Positions 51,479 to 59,460 of a stretch of 64,000 bases of DNA are shown piece by piece. Source of the stretch: CBDCXF01 sp965223755 (GTDB taxonomy: Bacteria; Acidobacteriota; Thermoanaerobaculia; Multivoradales; JAHEKO01); assembly GCA_965223755.1 (NCBI GenBank), contig CBDCXF010000001.1, forward strand, positions 186,001-250,000, read 5' to 3'. Under the pieces are notes generated by a model that saw only the letters and a list, made by a program, of their open reading frames with translations, was not told the DNA's origin and ran no database searches. The position numbers and the translations under genes are program-made. The first letter of the stretch is position 1. Each line of letters starts with the position of its first letter.

Positions 51479-53366
51479 TGGCGGTTGCCTCCTTGCCGTC
51501 GGTAAGGAAAGGTGGATCCCAGTGCATACCAACTTGTGACGCAAGCGCTCTCAACTCGACGGCCACCTCTCCTGCGTCCGAACTGCGCCTATTCTTATCT
51601 TTATCAAGCAGCCTTTCAATCAACTCTCCAAGAGCGGGAGGAATTCGCGGGTTGAGGCGATGCGGAGAGATAACGTCACCAATCAATGTATTGCGCAGGA
51701 TTTCTCGTGTGTTATGCCCGTCAAAGGGCTTCTCTCCGGTGGCTCCAATGAAGAGCACGACGCCGAGAGAAAAGAGATCGGACTCCTCACTGGCGGCTTC
51801 GCCGCGGATGATTTCGGGCGCGACGTAGCCTGGCGTGCCGAAGACATCTCCGTCGGGCCCCTTGCCGATTGCCGAAGCGATGCCAAAGTCAGCTACTTTG
51901 ATGGAGCGGTCATAGCCGAAAAGGATGTTGCCGGGTTTAATATCGCGGTGGATGACTCCTTGTTGGTGGGCGGCGCTGAGCGCGTCAGCGATGCCAACAC
52001 CGATGGCGAGCAGCGATTTCGGGTCGATCGCAGTCGACCCGAAAATGGAAGCTCCAGTGACGCCGTCGATCAGTTCCATGGCCACGAACACGGTGTCGTC
52101 GACCTCCAGGACATCGTAGATACTGACTATGTTGGGATGGTTGAAACGGGCAACCACCACCGCCTCGGCGAGCAGCGCTTTGGCCGAGTCAGGGTCGAGC
52201 CCGCTGTCGGGGCCAAAATGAACGGTCTTGAGCGCCACTGGACGCCGTAGCTTGGGATCCCAACCGCGAAATACCCAGCCGGCGGCACCGCGACCGAGGA
52301 CTTCCAGAATCTGATAGCGGCCGAGAAACACTTCAGATATTTCCTGCTGGTTGCGGGCGCGCTCTTCGAGGTCGGCGACCGATCGGCGCAGACTCGTGAC
52401 CTCGTTGGTGTTTTCTCCCGGCTGCATCGTTAACAGCCCCAACTGTTGTTGCATGCGCGTTAAAGCCTGGATCGGCCGAACGAGGCTGAAATATGCGATA
52501 GCGCTGATTCCACCCACCAACGCTAAAGCGCCGACGCCCATCCACAGGGCTTTCCTTCGCATCTGTTGCGAGATTGCCTGTGCGACCTGCACCGGCTGAC
52601 TGGAGATCACCAGCCAGTCGGTTCTCCGCAGGGAGGCAAACGCCGCTTGCACATTGATTCCATTCTGGTCCGCATATTCACCCGAGCCGGAGAGTCGGGA
52701 TGAAGTGATTGCCAGCTCGATTTCGCTCGGTACTTCGGCGCCGAAGATGTCGGAACCCGCCAATGTAGCACCTGTTCGATCGACTAGTGTTGTCGTCGCC
52801 TCATCTCCGATCGCTGCTGACTCCAGCACCTCTTTGAAGGGTTCAGTGATGGAGATCACTTGCAGCAAATTGCCCGACGAACTCGCGACCGTTACCTCGA
52901 TCCAGTCATGGCCGTCGACCGATAACCAGAGAACGCGCGGCCCACCGACTGGGAAGCTTTCTGCCTGCTGTATGTACCCGGGAGCTCCCGCCCCGAGCAC
53001 GAGGTTGCCGCTTGGGTCGAGTAGGCGGGCTGCGGCCAGTGTTGGATCGCCGCCGACAAAGCCGCGCAAGAGTTCTGTGGCGTTTTGCAAGTTGCTATCG
53101 GCCACGCTCTGCAACACAGGGTGGTTGGCAAGGATTCTGGCGGTGACCTGTCGGCGTTCGATCTCGGCATCGAGACGCCCGGCGATGCTTTCTGCGACGG
53201 ACAAGTGGGAACTCAGAGCCTGGTGCCGCATCGCCCGCGTATTGACGTTGATGAGCGAAGCGGTCGCCCAAATCAAAGGGAGAAGGCCGACCGCTGCCAG
53301 AGCGGCCAATATTCGAGTGATAAGAGGTAGGCGCATGCGATTGGAGGGCGACCCGGCGAGGCGCAT
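51471..53366 (-). CDS. transmembrane sensor Ser/Thr protein kinase
   Basis: 631 residues (ATG 53366 or ATG 53336). Order: N-terminal membrane helix, extracytoplasmic dCache-like sensor (about 45-270), second helix (ALWMGVGALALVGGISAIAY), HAMP-like/coiled linker, then a Hanks-type kinase domain (about 345-600) with GRGAAGWVF, VALK, HRDIKPGNILF, DFGIA and APEI, all intact. The sensor is N-terminal and the kinase C-terminal, the reverse of PknB-type PASTA kinases. Heads a translationally coupled operon with two exported proteins and is divergent from a sigma-54-type regulator. Confidence 0.9.
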   Translation of the reverse strand: MRLAGSPSNRMRLPLITRILAALAAVGLLPLIWATASLINVNTRAMRHQALSSHLSVAESIAGRLDAEIERRQVTARILANHPVLQSVADSNLQNATELLRGFVGGDPTLAAARLLDPSGNLVLGAGAPGYIQQAESFPVGGPRVLWLSVDGHDWIEVTVASSSGNLLQVISITEPFKEVLESAAIGDEATTTLVDRTGATLAGSDIFGAEVPSEIELAITSSRLSGSGEYADQNGINVQAAFASLRRTDWLVISSQPVQVAQAISQQMRRKALWMGVGALALVGGISAIAYFSLVRPIQALTRMQQQLGLLTMQPGENTNEVTSLRRSVADLEERARNQQEISEVFLGRYQILEVLGRGAAGWVFRGWDPKLRRPVALKTVHFGPDSGLDPDSAKALLAEAVVVARFNHPNIVSIYDVLEVDDTVFVAMELIDGVTGASIFGSTAIDPKSLLAIGVGIADALSAAHQQGVIHRDIKPGNILFGYDRSIKVADFGIASAIGKGPDGDVFGTPGYVAPEIIRGEAASEESDLFSLGVVLFIGATGEKPFDGHNTREILRNTLIGDVISPHRLNPRIPPALGELIERLLDKDKNRRSSDAGEVAVELRALASQVGMHWDPPFLTDGKEATAIA

Positions 53367-53388
53367 ATCGAGGTCAGGTTAATCACCC

Positions 53389-53394
53389 TATAAT
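53389..53394 (+). promoter_or_regulatory. -10-like TATAAT in the divergent kinase/regulator region
   Basis: Perfect TATAAT 11 bases before ATG 53406. Only 39 bases separate the two divergent starts, so promoters must overlap or lie within coding DNA. Confidence 0.4.
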
Positions 53395-53405
53395 AGGTTG
53401 AGCCT

Positions 53406-54752
53406 ATGGGTGAAGAAGGGAGCGCTAAGCACGGCATTCAAGTGCTGCTAGTCGGTGCCAAGGGCAGCCGCCGCCTGATCGATCAAGAGATCGGCGACGA
53501 TAGCCTTATGGTGAGCGTGCGCAGCGGCGAAGACGTTCCCGTTCAATTGCAAGAGCACGATTTTCACGTCCTCGTTTCCGACTTTGAAGCCGATGGCGGA
53601 CAAGGATCGGTCCGTGTTCTGCGCGGCAGCCGCAACGGAGAGGAAGTTGTCGTAGTGGCTGAGGGTGGCGGCGATTCAGCCGGCGGAGGCCGGCCTCTTG
53701 GCGCCGTCACCCGTCCCTTGCCGCCCGACATGCTGCAGAGCGCCGTCGCAGCGGCCGAAAGCGCCCCTGGCGACATCGAGCCGAACAACGGCTTGGTCGT
53801 CGAGAGCGGCGCCATGCGTGCGGTCCTGGACAAAATTCAAAGAGTCGCGTCGTCATCGGCTTCGGTGATGCTCACCGGCGAAACCGGAGTCGGTAAAAGC
53901 GTGTTTGCCCGGGCGATTCACGACTCCAGCTTGCGGCGCGGCAAGGCCTTTGTGGTGGTGAACTGCAACGCTTTGCAAGAGACCTTGCTCGAAAGCGAGC
54001 TGTTTGGGCACGAAAAAGGCGCTTTTACCGGCGCGATCACACGCAAGAAGGGCCTCCTTGAGGTCGCCGATGGCGGCACGCTTTTTCTCGACGAGGTCGG
54101 GGACATGGGTCCGGCGATGCAGGCTAAGTTACTGACTTTCTTGGACACCGGGGAATTTCGTCGGGTTGGCGGAACCAAGACCGAAAAAGTGGATGTGCGA
54201 ATTGTGGCGGCCACCAACAAGAGCCTCGACGATGAGGTTGCCGCGGGTCGCTTTCGTGAAGATCTCCTTTTCCGCCTGGCGGTGATCAATCTACTCATTC
54301 CTCCTTTGCGTGATCGCCCCGAAGACCTGCATGCCCTGATCGATCGCTTTCTCAAGCGACACGGCCCGGAACGACGTATTTCGGACGCTGCCTTGACGGC
54401 GTTGAAGGCTTATCCGTGGCCTGGCAACGTGCGCGAACTCGCCAATACCGTCGAAGGACTGTGTTTGATGGCCGCTTCGGATTCGATCGACGTCAACGAT
54501 CTGCCGGCCAAGCTGCGCAGTTCGACCAATGGCGATGGCAAGAACGGTTTGAGCGCGCCCACCGCGACGGAGCTGGCTTCAGCTACACCTGATGAAGCCG
54601 CCGAACCAGTATCGATGGCGGAAATCGAACGATTGCATGTTGAGCGCGTCCTGCGCCACACTGGAGGCAAAAAGGCTCCTGCCGCCCGCATTCTCGGCGT
54701 CGATGTCAAGACGCTGGCCTCCAAGATCAAAAAATACGGCATCTCCAGCTAA
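53406..54752 (+). CDS. sigma-54-type transcriptional activator with degenerate receiver
   Basis: 448 residues. N-terminal ~120 residues have receiver-like strands, but the acidic pair is missing (LLVGAKGS where LLVDDE is usual) and the conserved Lys is Arg (VTRPLP). AAA+ domain about 128-360: Walker A GETGVGKS (158-165), GAFTGA loop (205-210) for sigma-54 contact, Walker B LFLDEVGDM, and Arg finger region FREDLLFRL. C-terminal Fis-type helix-turn-helix (HVERVLRHTGGKKAPAARIL). It should activate sigma-54 promoters; control by phospho-Asp looks unlikely. Confidence 0.92.
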   Translation: MGEEGSAKHGIQVLLVGAKGSRRLIDQEIGDDSLMVSVRSGEDVPVQLQEHDFHVLVSDFEADGGQGSVRVLRGSRNGEEVVVVAEGGGDSAGGGRPLGAVTRPLPPDMLQSAVAAAESAPGDIEPNNGLVVESGAMRAVLDKIQRVASSSASVMLTGETGVGKSVFARAIHDSSLRRGKAFVVVNCNALQETLLESELFGHEKGAFTGAITRKKGLLEVADGGTLFLDEVGDMGPAMQAKLLTFLDTGEFRRVGGTKTEKVDVRIVAATNKSLDDEVAAGRFREDLLFRLAVINLLIPPLRDRPEDLHALIDRFLKRHGPERRISDAALTALKAYPWPGNVRELANTVEGLCLMAASDSIDVNDLPAKLRSSTNGDGKNGLSAPTATELASATPDEAAEPVSMAEIERLHVERVLRHTGGKKAPAARILGVDVKTLASKIKKYGISS

Positions 54753-54777
54753 CAGGCCGTAGTCAGTTGGTCGGCTG

Positions 54778-55464
54778 TCATGGCAGTCCGAGCACTTTGA
54801 GGATTTTCCCAGTCGAGCGCAGGTCGCGCACCACAAAACTCGCGCCTGCGGCTCTCAGTTCCCCGTCGCCATCTGCATCTACGCCGACAAAGTCAAAGCC
54901 GAGTTCCTTAGCGGCGCGCAGGTCCCAAACTCCATCTCCGACCAGGACGGCGCGCTGACTTTCACCGGCGGCTGACTTGGCCAGAGCAAGTAAGACGATG
55001 TCCTTTCGCCGTGATGCTTCCGAGGAGGTCGCCAGAGGAATTCCGTTGAGCTGGATCTTCGCTGTGTGTAGCTTTGTCAAAGCGGTGCGGCGCCAGCCCC
55101 CAGTCGCAATCGCCAGAGGCACCTCGCAGTCTTTGAGATGCTTGATGAGCCTACGGGCGCCACGAATCGGTTGGCAAACTTGTTTATCGCGCGCTACCTC
55201 ATCTTGCACGAGGCTCACGAAGAGCTCCTCGAACTCGTGCAGGTCGCTGTTGCGGTAGCAGTCGCCCAACGCCGATCGCAGCATAGCTTCTGCGATCGCA
55301 GCATCACTGGCTTCGGGATAGTTAGCCCAGTTGGTGTCGATGGGGGCGCCTTTGAGGTAGGTGTGCGCTGCCCGCCGGAAACAGCGGTCATCGAGACGGG
55401 TGGTCGCAGTCAGAGTTCCGTCGATATCGAAGATGACGGCGGAGGGTGCCGGGCTGAGCCTCAA
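54778..55464 (-). CDS. HAD superfamily phosphatase
   Basis: 228 residues. Motif I FDIDGTLT (catalytic Asp pair), motif II IATGGW, motif III Lys in SRRKDIVLLAL, motif IV LVGDGVWDLRAA. The alpha-helical cap between motifs I and II is of phosphoglycolate-phosphatase type. TTG start overlaps the DUF1684 stop (TTGA), so the two are coupled. Substrate unknown; a small phosphoester is likely. Confidence 0.88.
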   Translation of the reverse strand: MRLSPAPSAVIFDIDGTLTATTRLDDRCFRRAAHTYLKGAPIDTNWANYPEASDAAIAEAMLRSALGDCYRNSDLHEFEELFVSLVQDEVARDKQVCQPIRGARRLIKHLKDCEVPLAIATGGWRRTALTKLHTAKIQLNGIPLATSSEASRRKDIVLLALAKSAAGESQRAVLVGDGVWDLRAAKELGFDFVGVDADGDGELRAAGASFVVRDLRSTGKILKVLGLP

Positions 55465-56348
55465 TGGTTGCCGTAGTCTTTTTCACCCACAGTCAGGGCA
55501 ACGGGCAGCTTGTTCTGTCGAGGCGGCAGCTCGCAGGTCGCGAACTCGGTAAAAACACATGGAGGGTTGTAGAGCTTGTTGAAATCGACCACTACCGATC
55601 CGTCGACGACCGGTCCGGCGTAGAGGTAGCGGCCCGCGCCATAGGTGGTGTCGCCATTGGTCTCGTCGCCCACAATGAGGAACATATTGTCGGGTGACCG
55701 CAGGGCATCGAGCCTCAGCTTCTTGCCGTCCAGTTCGAATTCGATTGCTCCGGGAGAGTCCGCCTCGTATTGCTGTCCGGTGATATTGAGCAAGGGAATC
55801 TTCTTGACCGGTTCATACGGGACCCAGCGGGCGTCCACCCTGTAACCGGAGTCAATGGGGAAGGATTCGATCTCGGGTGCTCCGTTTTCTTCTAGCCAGG
55901 CCAAGTTTTTGGCGCGGATCGCGAGTTCGCCGGCGCGATCGATGAGATAAAACTCGATCGGACCCCGGCGCAGGATCGTCGGCTTGCCGTCGATGTCGGA
56001 TTTGAGAACCAGGGTGTTTACCGGCTCGCCATTGAAAGTGATTTCAGATTCCGGCGCTGCTTCGATCCGGACCTCGTCGCCCTCGACCACGAAACGTCCC
56101 CAGATAGCGGCTTCGGCTCCGGGAAGCACCAAGTCGGCTTCCAGCGCCGAACCAAAGGTCTCGACCCCTTCCTCCAGCCAGTGCAGCGCCACCAGAGAGG
56201 GCCAGCCATCGGGTTGCGCCAGCCGTTCTATACGCTCTGCACGCCACGATTCAATCTCGGCCTGGTGTTCTGCTGGGTCGATGGTGAGTGTAGGAGAACC
56301 GCAGGAAATCGCGACAAGTAAAACGAGGCAAAGTTGGAATGAGCGCAT
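55461..56348 (-). CDS. DUF1684 lipoprotein
   Basis: 295 residues from ATG 56348, which places a lipobox-like LLVAISC at the end of the signal peptide. DUF1684 hallmarks: EIESWRAERIERLAQPDGW near the start, LHWLEEG, and the signature ending VVDFNKLYNPPCVFTEFATC then LPPRQNKLPVALTVGEKDY. Function of the family is unknown; probably acts on an envelope-associated small molecule. Coupled to the HAD gene behind it. Confidence 0.88.
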   Translation of the reverse strand: MRSFQLCLVLLVAISCGSPTLTIDPAEHQAEIESWRAERIERLAQPDGWPSLVALHWLEEGVETFGSALEADLVLPGAEAAIWGRFVVEGDEVRIEAAPESEITFNGEPVNTLVLKSDIDGKPTILRRGPIEFYLIDRAGELAIRAKNLAWLEENGAPEIESFPIDSGYRVDARWVPYEPVKKIPLLNITGQQYEADSPGAIEFELDGKKLRLDALRSPDNMFLIVGDETNGDTTYGAGRYLYAGPVVDGSVVVDFNKLYNPPCVFTEFATCELPPRQNKLPVALTVGEKDYGNH

Positions 56349-56424
56349 CGCGGCTAAGTGTACAGCGGGTCGTTCAGTCCCTGCCCCCGACCGCTTGCCA
56401 CAGCTAGGCACTAGGCGAGAAGTG

Positions 56425-56515
56425 ATTGGGTGACGAGTGACGAAGTGACGGGAGGTAGTAACGAGTGACGGGTAGCGAATGACGATGTGACGAGTGATAA
56501 GTGACAGGTGACGAC
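56425..56515. repeat. degenerate 7-bp GTGACGA repeats
   Basis: About a dozen copies of a GTGACGR heptamer with small insertions (GTGACGAGTGACGA and variants). Oriented opposite to the neighbouring exact array: TGA triplets are on the plus strand. No plus-strand gene ends here. Confidence 0.75.
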
Positions 56516-56530
56516 GGGATGCGTATCTTC

Positions 56531-56614
56531 TTCACTGTTCACTGTTCACTGTTCACTGTTCACTGTTCACTGTTCACTGTTCACTGTTCACTGTTCACTG
56601 TTCACTGTTCACTG
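56531..56614. repeat. twelve perfect TTCACTG heptamers
   Basis: 84 bases, 12 identical units, followed by a GCCACTG variant leading to the stop codon of the minus-strand methyltransferase at 56626. On that strand each unit reads CAGTGAA, so TGA triplets occur every 7 bases in rotating frames. Likely hypervariable in copy number. Confidence 0.95.
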
Positions 56615-56625
56615 GCCACTGATCG

Positions 56626-57405
56626 TCACCGATACCCGACGATGTACACCAACCACGATTCTTGATTCTCTTCTTCTTCAGTGAGGTGGTACTCGCCGGT
56701 GCCTTCGCCCTCATCGTTGACTGCTTCCCAGTAAACCTCGCTGCGCGCGAATCCGGCTTCGGCGAGCAGTTCGCGCACTTCGGGAATGCTCCAGAGTCTC
56801 CAGGTGTACTCAAAGGCGCGGTGGAGTCGCGTGCCGTCTTCCAGAATAAAATGGATAAAGCACGTGAGTTCGTGGTTGATCGGGTTGAAGGCAGCCTGCT
56901 CCCAGATATAAGTGCCACCTTCAATCTCGCGCTCCTCGGTAGCGGTGGTTTCGAGCTCGGTTCCGCCGCAGAGTTCAAGAAAAATCACTCCGTCTTCAAC
57001 CAGAGCCGTACAGGCTGATTTGAGGTAGGCGAGTAGTTCTTGGCGCTTTTGCAGGATGCAGAAGCTGAAGTTCATGGCGCAAACGGCATCGAAATCGCCG
57101 CCGTGGTCCTCGCGAGCGTCGCCGACCACCTGCTCGACACGGTCGGCTCCGTCGCCATTCCCTTCGCCGAAGTTGTGCAGATAGCCCCAAGCGACCGGCT
57201 CTGGGTCAACGTCGACTGCGACGGCGGTTCGTTCGGGATCGCTCAGCGCCCAATTGAGGGAGAGGAATCCAGCTCCGGCAAAGTCCTCGCGCAGGCGCAA
57301 CGGCGTGCGCCGCCGAGCTTCGAGGAAACGCTGCTCGAAAAACTCGATGTCGGACTCCGGCGCTTGCACGGCGTTTTGGTAGAGCTGGTAGGGGTCGGTG
57401 ATCAT
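56626..57405 (-). CDS. class I SAM-dependent methyltransferase
   Basis: 259 residues from ATG 57405 (a 19-residue longer form is possible). SAM-binding motif I LREDFAGAGFLSLNW, motif II Asp in VAVDVDPEPVAWG, then VVGDARE and FDAVCAMNFSFCIL. Similar to uncharacterised methyltransferases with the LREDFAGTG signature. The C-terminal part is acidic (NDEGEGTGEYHLTEEEENQ). Its stop codon is followed directly by GTGA-type heptamer repeats. The ~290 bases upstream to the next gene hold only a degenerate ACTAnCCAC-like stretch. Confidence 0.85.
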   Translation of the reverse strand: MITDPYQLYQNAVQAPESDIEFFEQRFLEARRRTPLRLREDFAGAGFLSLNWALSDPERTAVAVDVDPEPVAWGYLHNFGEGNGDGADRVEQVVGDAREDHGGDFDAVCAMNFSFCILQKRQELLAYLKSACTALVEDGVIFLELCGGTELETTATEEREIEGGTYIWEQAAFNPINHELTCFIHFILEDGTRLHRAFEYTWRLWSIPEVRELLAEAGFARSEVYWEAVNDEGEGTGEYHLTEEEENQESWLVYIVGYR

Positions 57406-57697
57406 GGTTTCGTGCTCATTGGTGGAGAGCCGGACACTACGCGCGCGACATGAGCCGGTCAACTTTGGTCAGGGGTCACCTCATGTCCCCTCCCGGGATC
57501 CCCGCCCCCCCTGACCCCACCCGCGGGGATGACGAAACCATGGTTCTCTAGTGACCATTATCGTCACTCCGTCACTAGCCGCCAACCACTAACCACTGCC
57601 CAAGGCTGCAGTGCCCCACGACCTGCTTTATCATTGGTCGTTCGCGAGGCCGCGCGTCCTCACCCTCGATAAGCGAACCTTTCATCAGGAGGCCCAG

Positions 57698-59386
57698 ATG
57701 CCGAAATCTCGTCTTTTCGTAGTTCTTTCTTTGCCGCTCTTGGTTTTCGGCGCCTGCGCCGACTCGGAGCCGGTCGATCTCATGGCGTCTGCGGACGAAG
57801 CCGTTTCGGCGATCAATGAGGAAGTGCTCAAAGGTCACATCGCCGAGTTGTCGTCTGACGAGTACGAGGGCCGTGGCCCCGGCGGAGTCGGCGATCAGAA
57901 GACTCAGCAGTATTTGGCCGAGCAGATGGAGGCGATCGGTCTGGAACCCGGTGGAGCGGACGGCTCTTGGTACCAAACCTTCGACATCGTCGGCATCACT
58001 TCCAAGGCCCCGGAAACTTGGACCTTCCGCAACGGGAGTCGCAGTCTCGACCTCAAATTTTGGGATGACGCCATTCCTTTCGGCGGCCTTCAGGAAGAAA
58101 GCGTCGCCATTGAGGACGCCGAACTGGTGTTCGTGGGCTATGGCATTCAAGCGCCCGAGTACGGCTGGGATGACTTCAAAGGACAGGATTTGACCGGCAA
58201 AGTCTTGGTGATCATGAACAACGATCCCGAATGGGATGCTGACCTCTTCGGGGGCGAGCGACGGCTTTACTACGGTCGCTGGAGTTACAAGTACGAAAAG
58301 GCGGCGGAGCTCGGAGCCGCCGGCGCCATCGTCATTCACACCACTCCTTCGGCCGGCTATCCCTATCAGGTGGTGCAGACTTCCTGGACGGGAGAGCAAT
58401 TTGAATTGCCCACCACCGGAGAACCTCGAGTGCCAGTCAAGGCCTGGGTGACCGAAGACGCGGCCCGTGAGTTGTTCGCCTTTGCCGGGCACGATCTGGA
58501 CGCATTGCGCGAATCCGCGCGCAGTACGGACTTTGAACCGGTCGATTTGGGGATTGAAACTTCGATCGAGATCACCAACCAAGTGCGAACGGTGCAGACG
58601 GCGAACGTACTCGGTCAGCTGCGCGGTCGCGATCCAGAGCTGTCGCCTCGCCAGGTGGTCTTCACCGCCCATCACGATCATCTCGGTGTCGGTGAGCCCA
58701 ACGACGAAGGCGATGCCATCTATAACGGCGCTCTCGACAACGCCAGCGGGACGGCCGGCGTTCTGGCGATGGCACAGTCGTACAAGAATTTGCCCACGCC
58801 GCCCCGTCGGTCACTGCTGTTCGCCTTCGTGGCGGCAGAGGAGCAAGGCTTGCTGGGGTCGCAGTTCCTGGCTCAAAACCCGCCCGTGCCGACGGGGATG
58901 ATGACCGCGAACCTCAATTTCGACGGCGCCAACATCTGGGGTAGGACATCCGATGTCACTTACATTGGCTACGGTAAATCATCACTCGACGCCGTGGTCG
59001 AGCGCCACGCTGCAGCCCAAGGTCGCAGTGTCAAACCGGATCAGTTCCCCGATAAGGGCTATTTCTACCGCTCGGACCAGTTCAACTTTGCCAAGGTTGG
59101 GGTGCCGGCTCTCTATCTCGATCCTGGGACCGAATACATCGGCAAGCCGGAAGGATTCGGCAAAGAAACCGTCGAAGCTTGGACCGCAACCCACTACCAT
59201 CAGCCCAGCGATGAGTTGGAGGATGACTGGGTCTACGACGGCATGATCGAAGACGCCAAACTCGGTTTTATGATCGGTCTGGATATCGCCGAAGCCGACG
59301 CCGACCCGACCTGGAATGCCGGGGACGAGTTCGAGGCAGCGCGTTTAGCGGCCTTAGCCGAGTTGGAGGACGGCGAAAGCGAGTGA
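57698..59386 (+). CDS. M28 family aminopeptidase lipoprotein with PA domain
   Basis: 562 residues from ATG 57698, preceded by AGGAGG. Signal peptide ends in LLVFGAC, a lipobox. An inserted PA-like domain (about 120-260: FVGYGIQAPEYGWDDFKGQDLTGKVL region) is followed by the M28 zinc site: AHHDHLG, YNGALDNASGTAGVL, VAAEEQGLLGSQFL, NLNFDGAN, and ATHYHQPSDEL. Releases amino acids from peptides at the cell surface or in the periplasm. Stop codon sits in the first of four GTGACCA-type heptamers. Confidence 0.93.
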   Translation: MPKSRLFVVLSLPLLVFGACADSEPVDLMASADEAVSAINEEVLKGHIAELSSDEYEGRGPGGVGDQKTQQYLAEQMEAIGLEPGGADGSWYQTFDIVGITSKAPETWTFRNGSRSLDLKFWDDAIPFGGLQEESVAIEDAELVFVGYGIQAPEYGWDDFKGQDLTGKVLVIMNNDPEWDADLFGGERRLYYGRWSYKYEKAAELGAAGAIVIHTTPSAGYPYQVVQTSWTGEQFELPTTGEPRVPVKAWVTEDAARELFAFAGHDLDALRESARSTDFEPVDLGIETSIEITNQVRTVQTANVLGQLRGRDPELSPRQVVFTAHHDHLGVGEPNDEGDAIYNGALDNASGTAGVLAMAQSYKNLPTPPRRSLLFAFVAAEEQGLLGSQFLAQNPPVPTGMMTANLNFDGANIWGRTSDVTYIGYGKSSLDAVVERHAAAQGRSVKPDQFPDKGYFYRSDQFNFAKVGVPALYLDPGTEYIGKPEGFGKETVEAWTATHYHQPSDELEDDWVYDGMIEDAKLGFMIGLDIAEADADPTWNAGDEFEAARLAALAELEDGESE

Positions 59387-59409
59387 CAAGTGACCAGTGG
59401 CCAGTGATG
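59383..59409. repeat. four 7-bp repeats beginning at the M28 stop codon
   Basis: GTGACAA, GTGACCA, GTGGCCA, GTGATGC with GTG at 59383, 59390, 59397 and 59404. The first TGA (59384-59386) is the M28 stop; the others repeat TGA in shifted frames. Confidence 0.8.
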
Positions 59410-59415
59410 CGCAAG

Positions 59416-59459
59416 GGGAGGGGTTTATCCCCTCCCGCGGGCGGGCATAAAGCCCGCCC
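59416..59459. terminator. tandem pair of 8-bp GC hairpins between convergent genes
   Basis: GGGAGGGG/CCCCTCCC with loop TTTAT and GGGCGGGC/GCCCGCCC with loop ATAAA, two bases apart, ending two bases before the minus-strand upp stop. No U-run; they may stop or stabilise both convergent transcripts, or be a REP-like dispersed element. Confidence 0.6.
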
Positions 59460-59460
59460 C

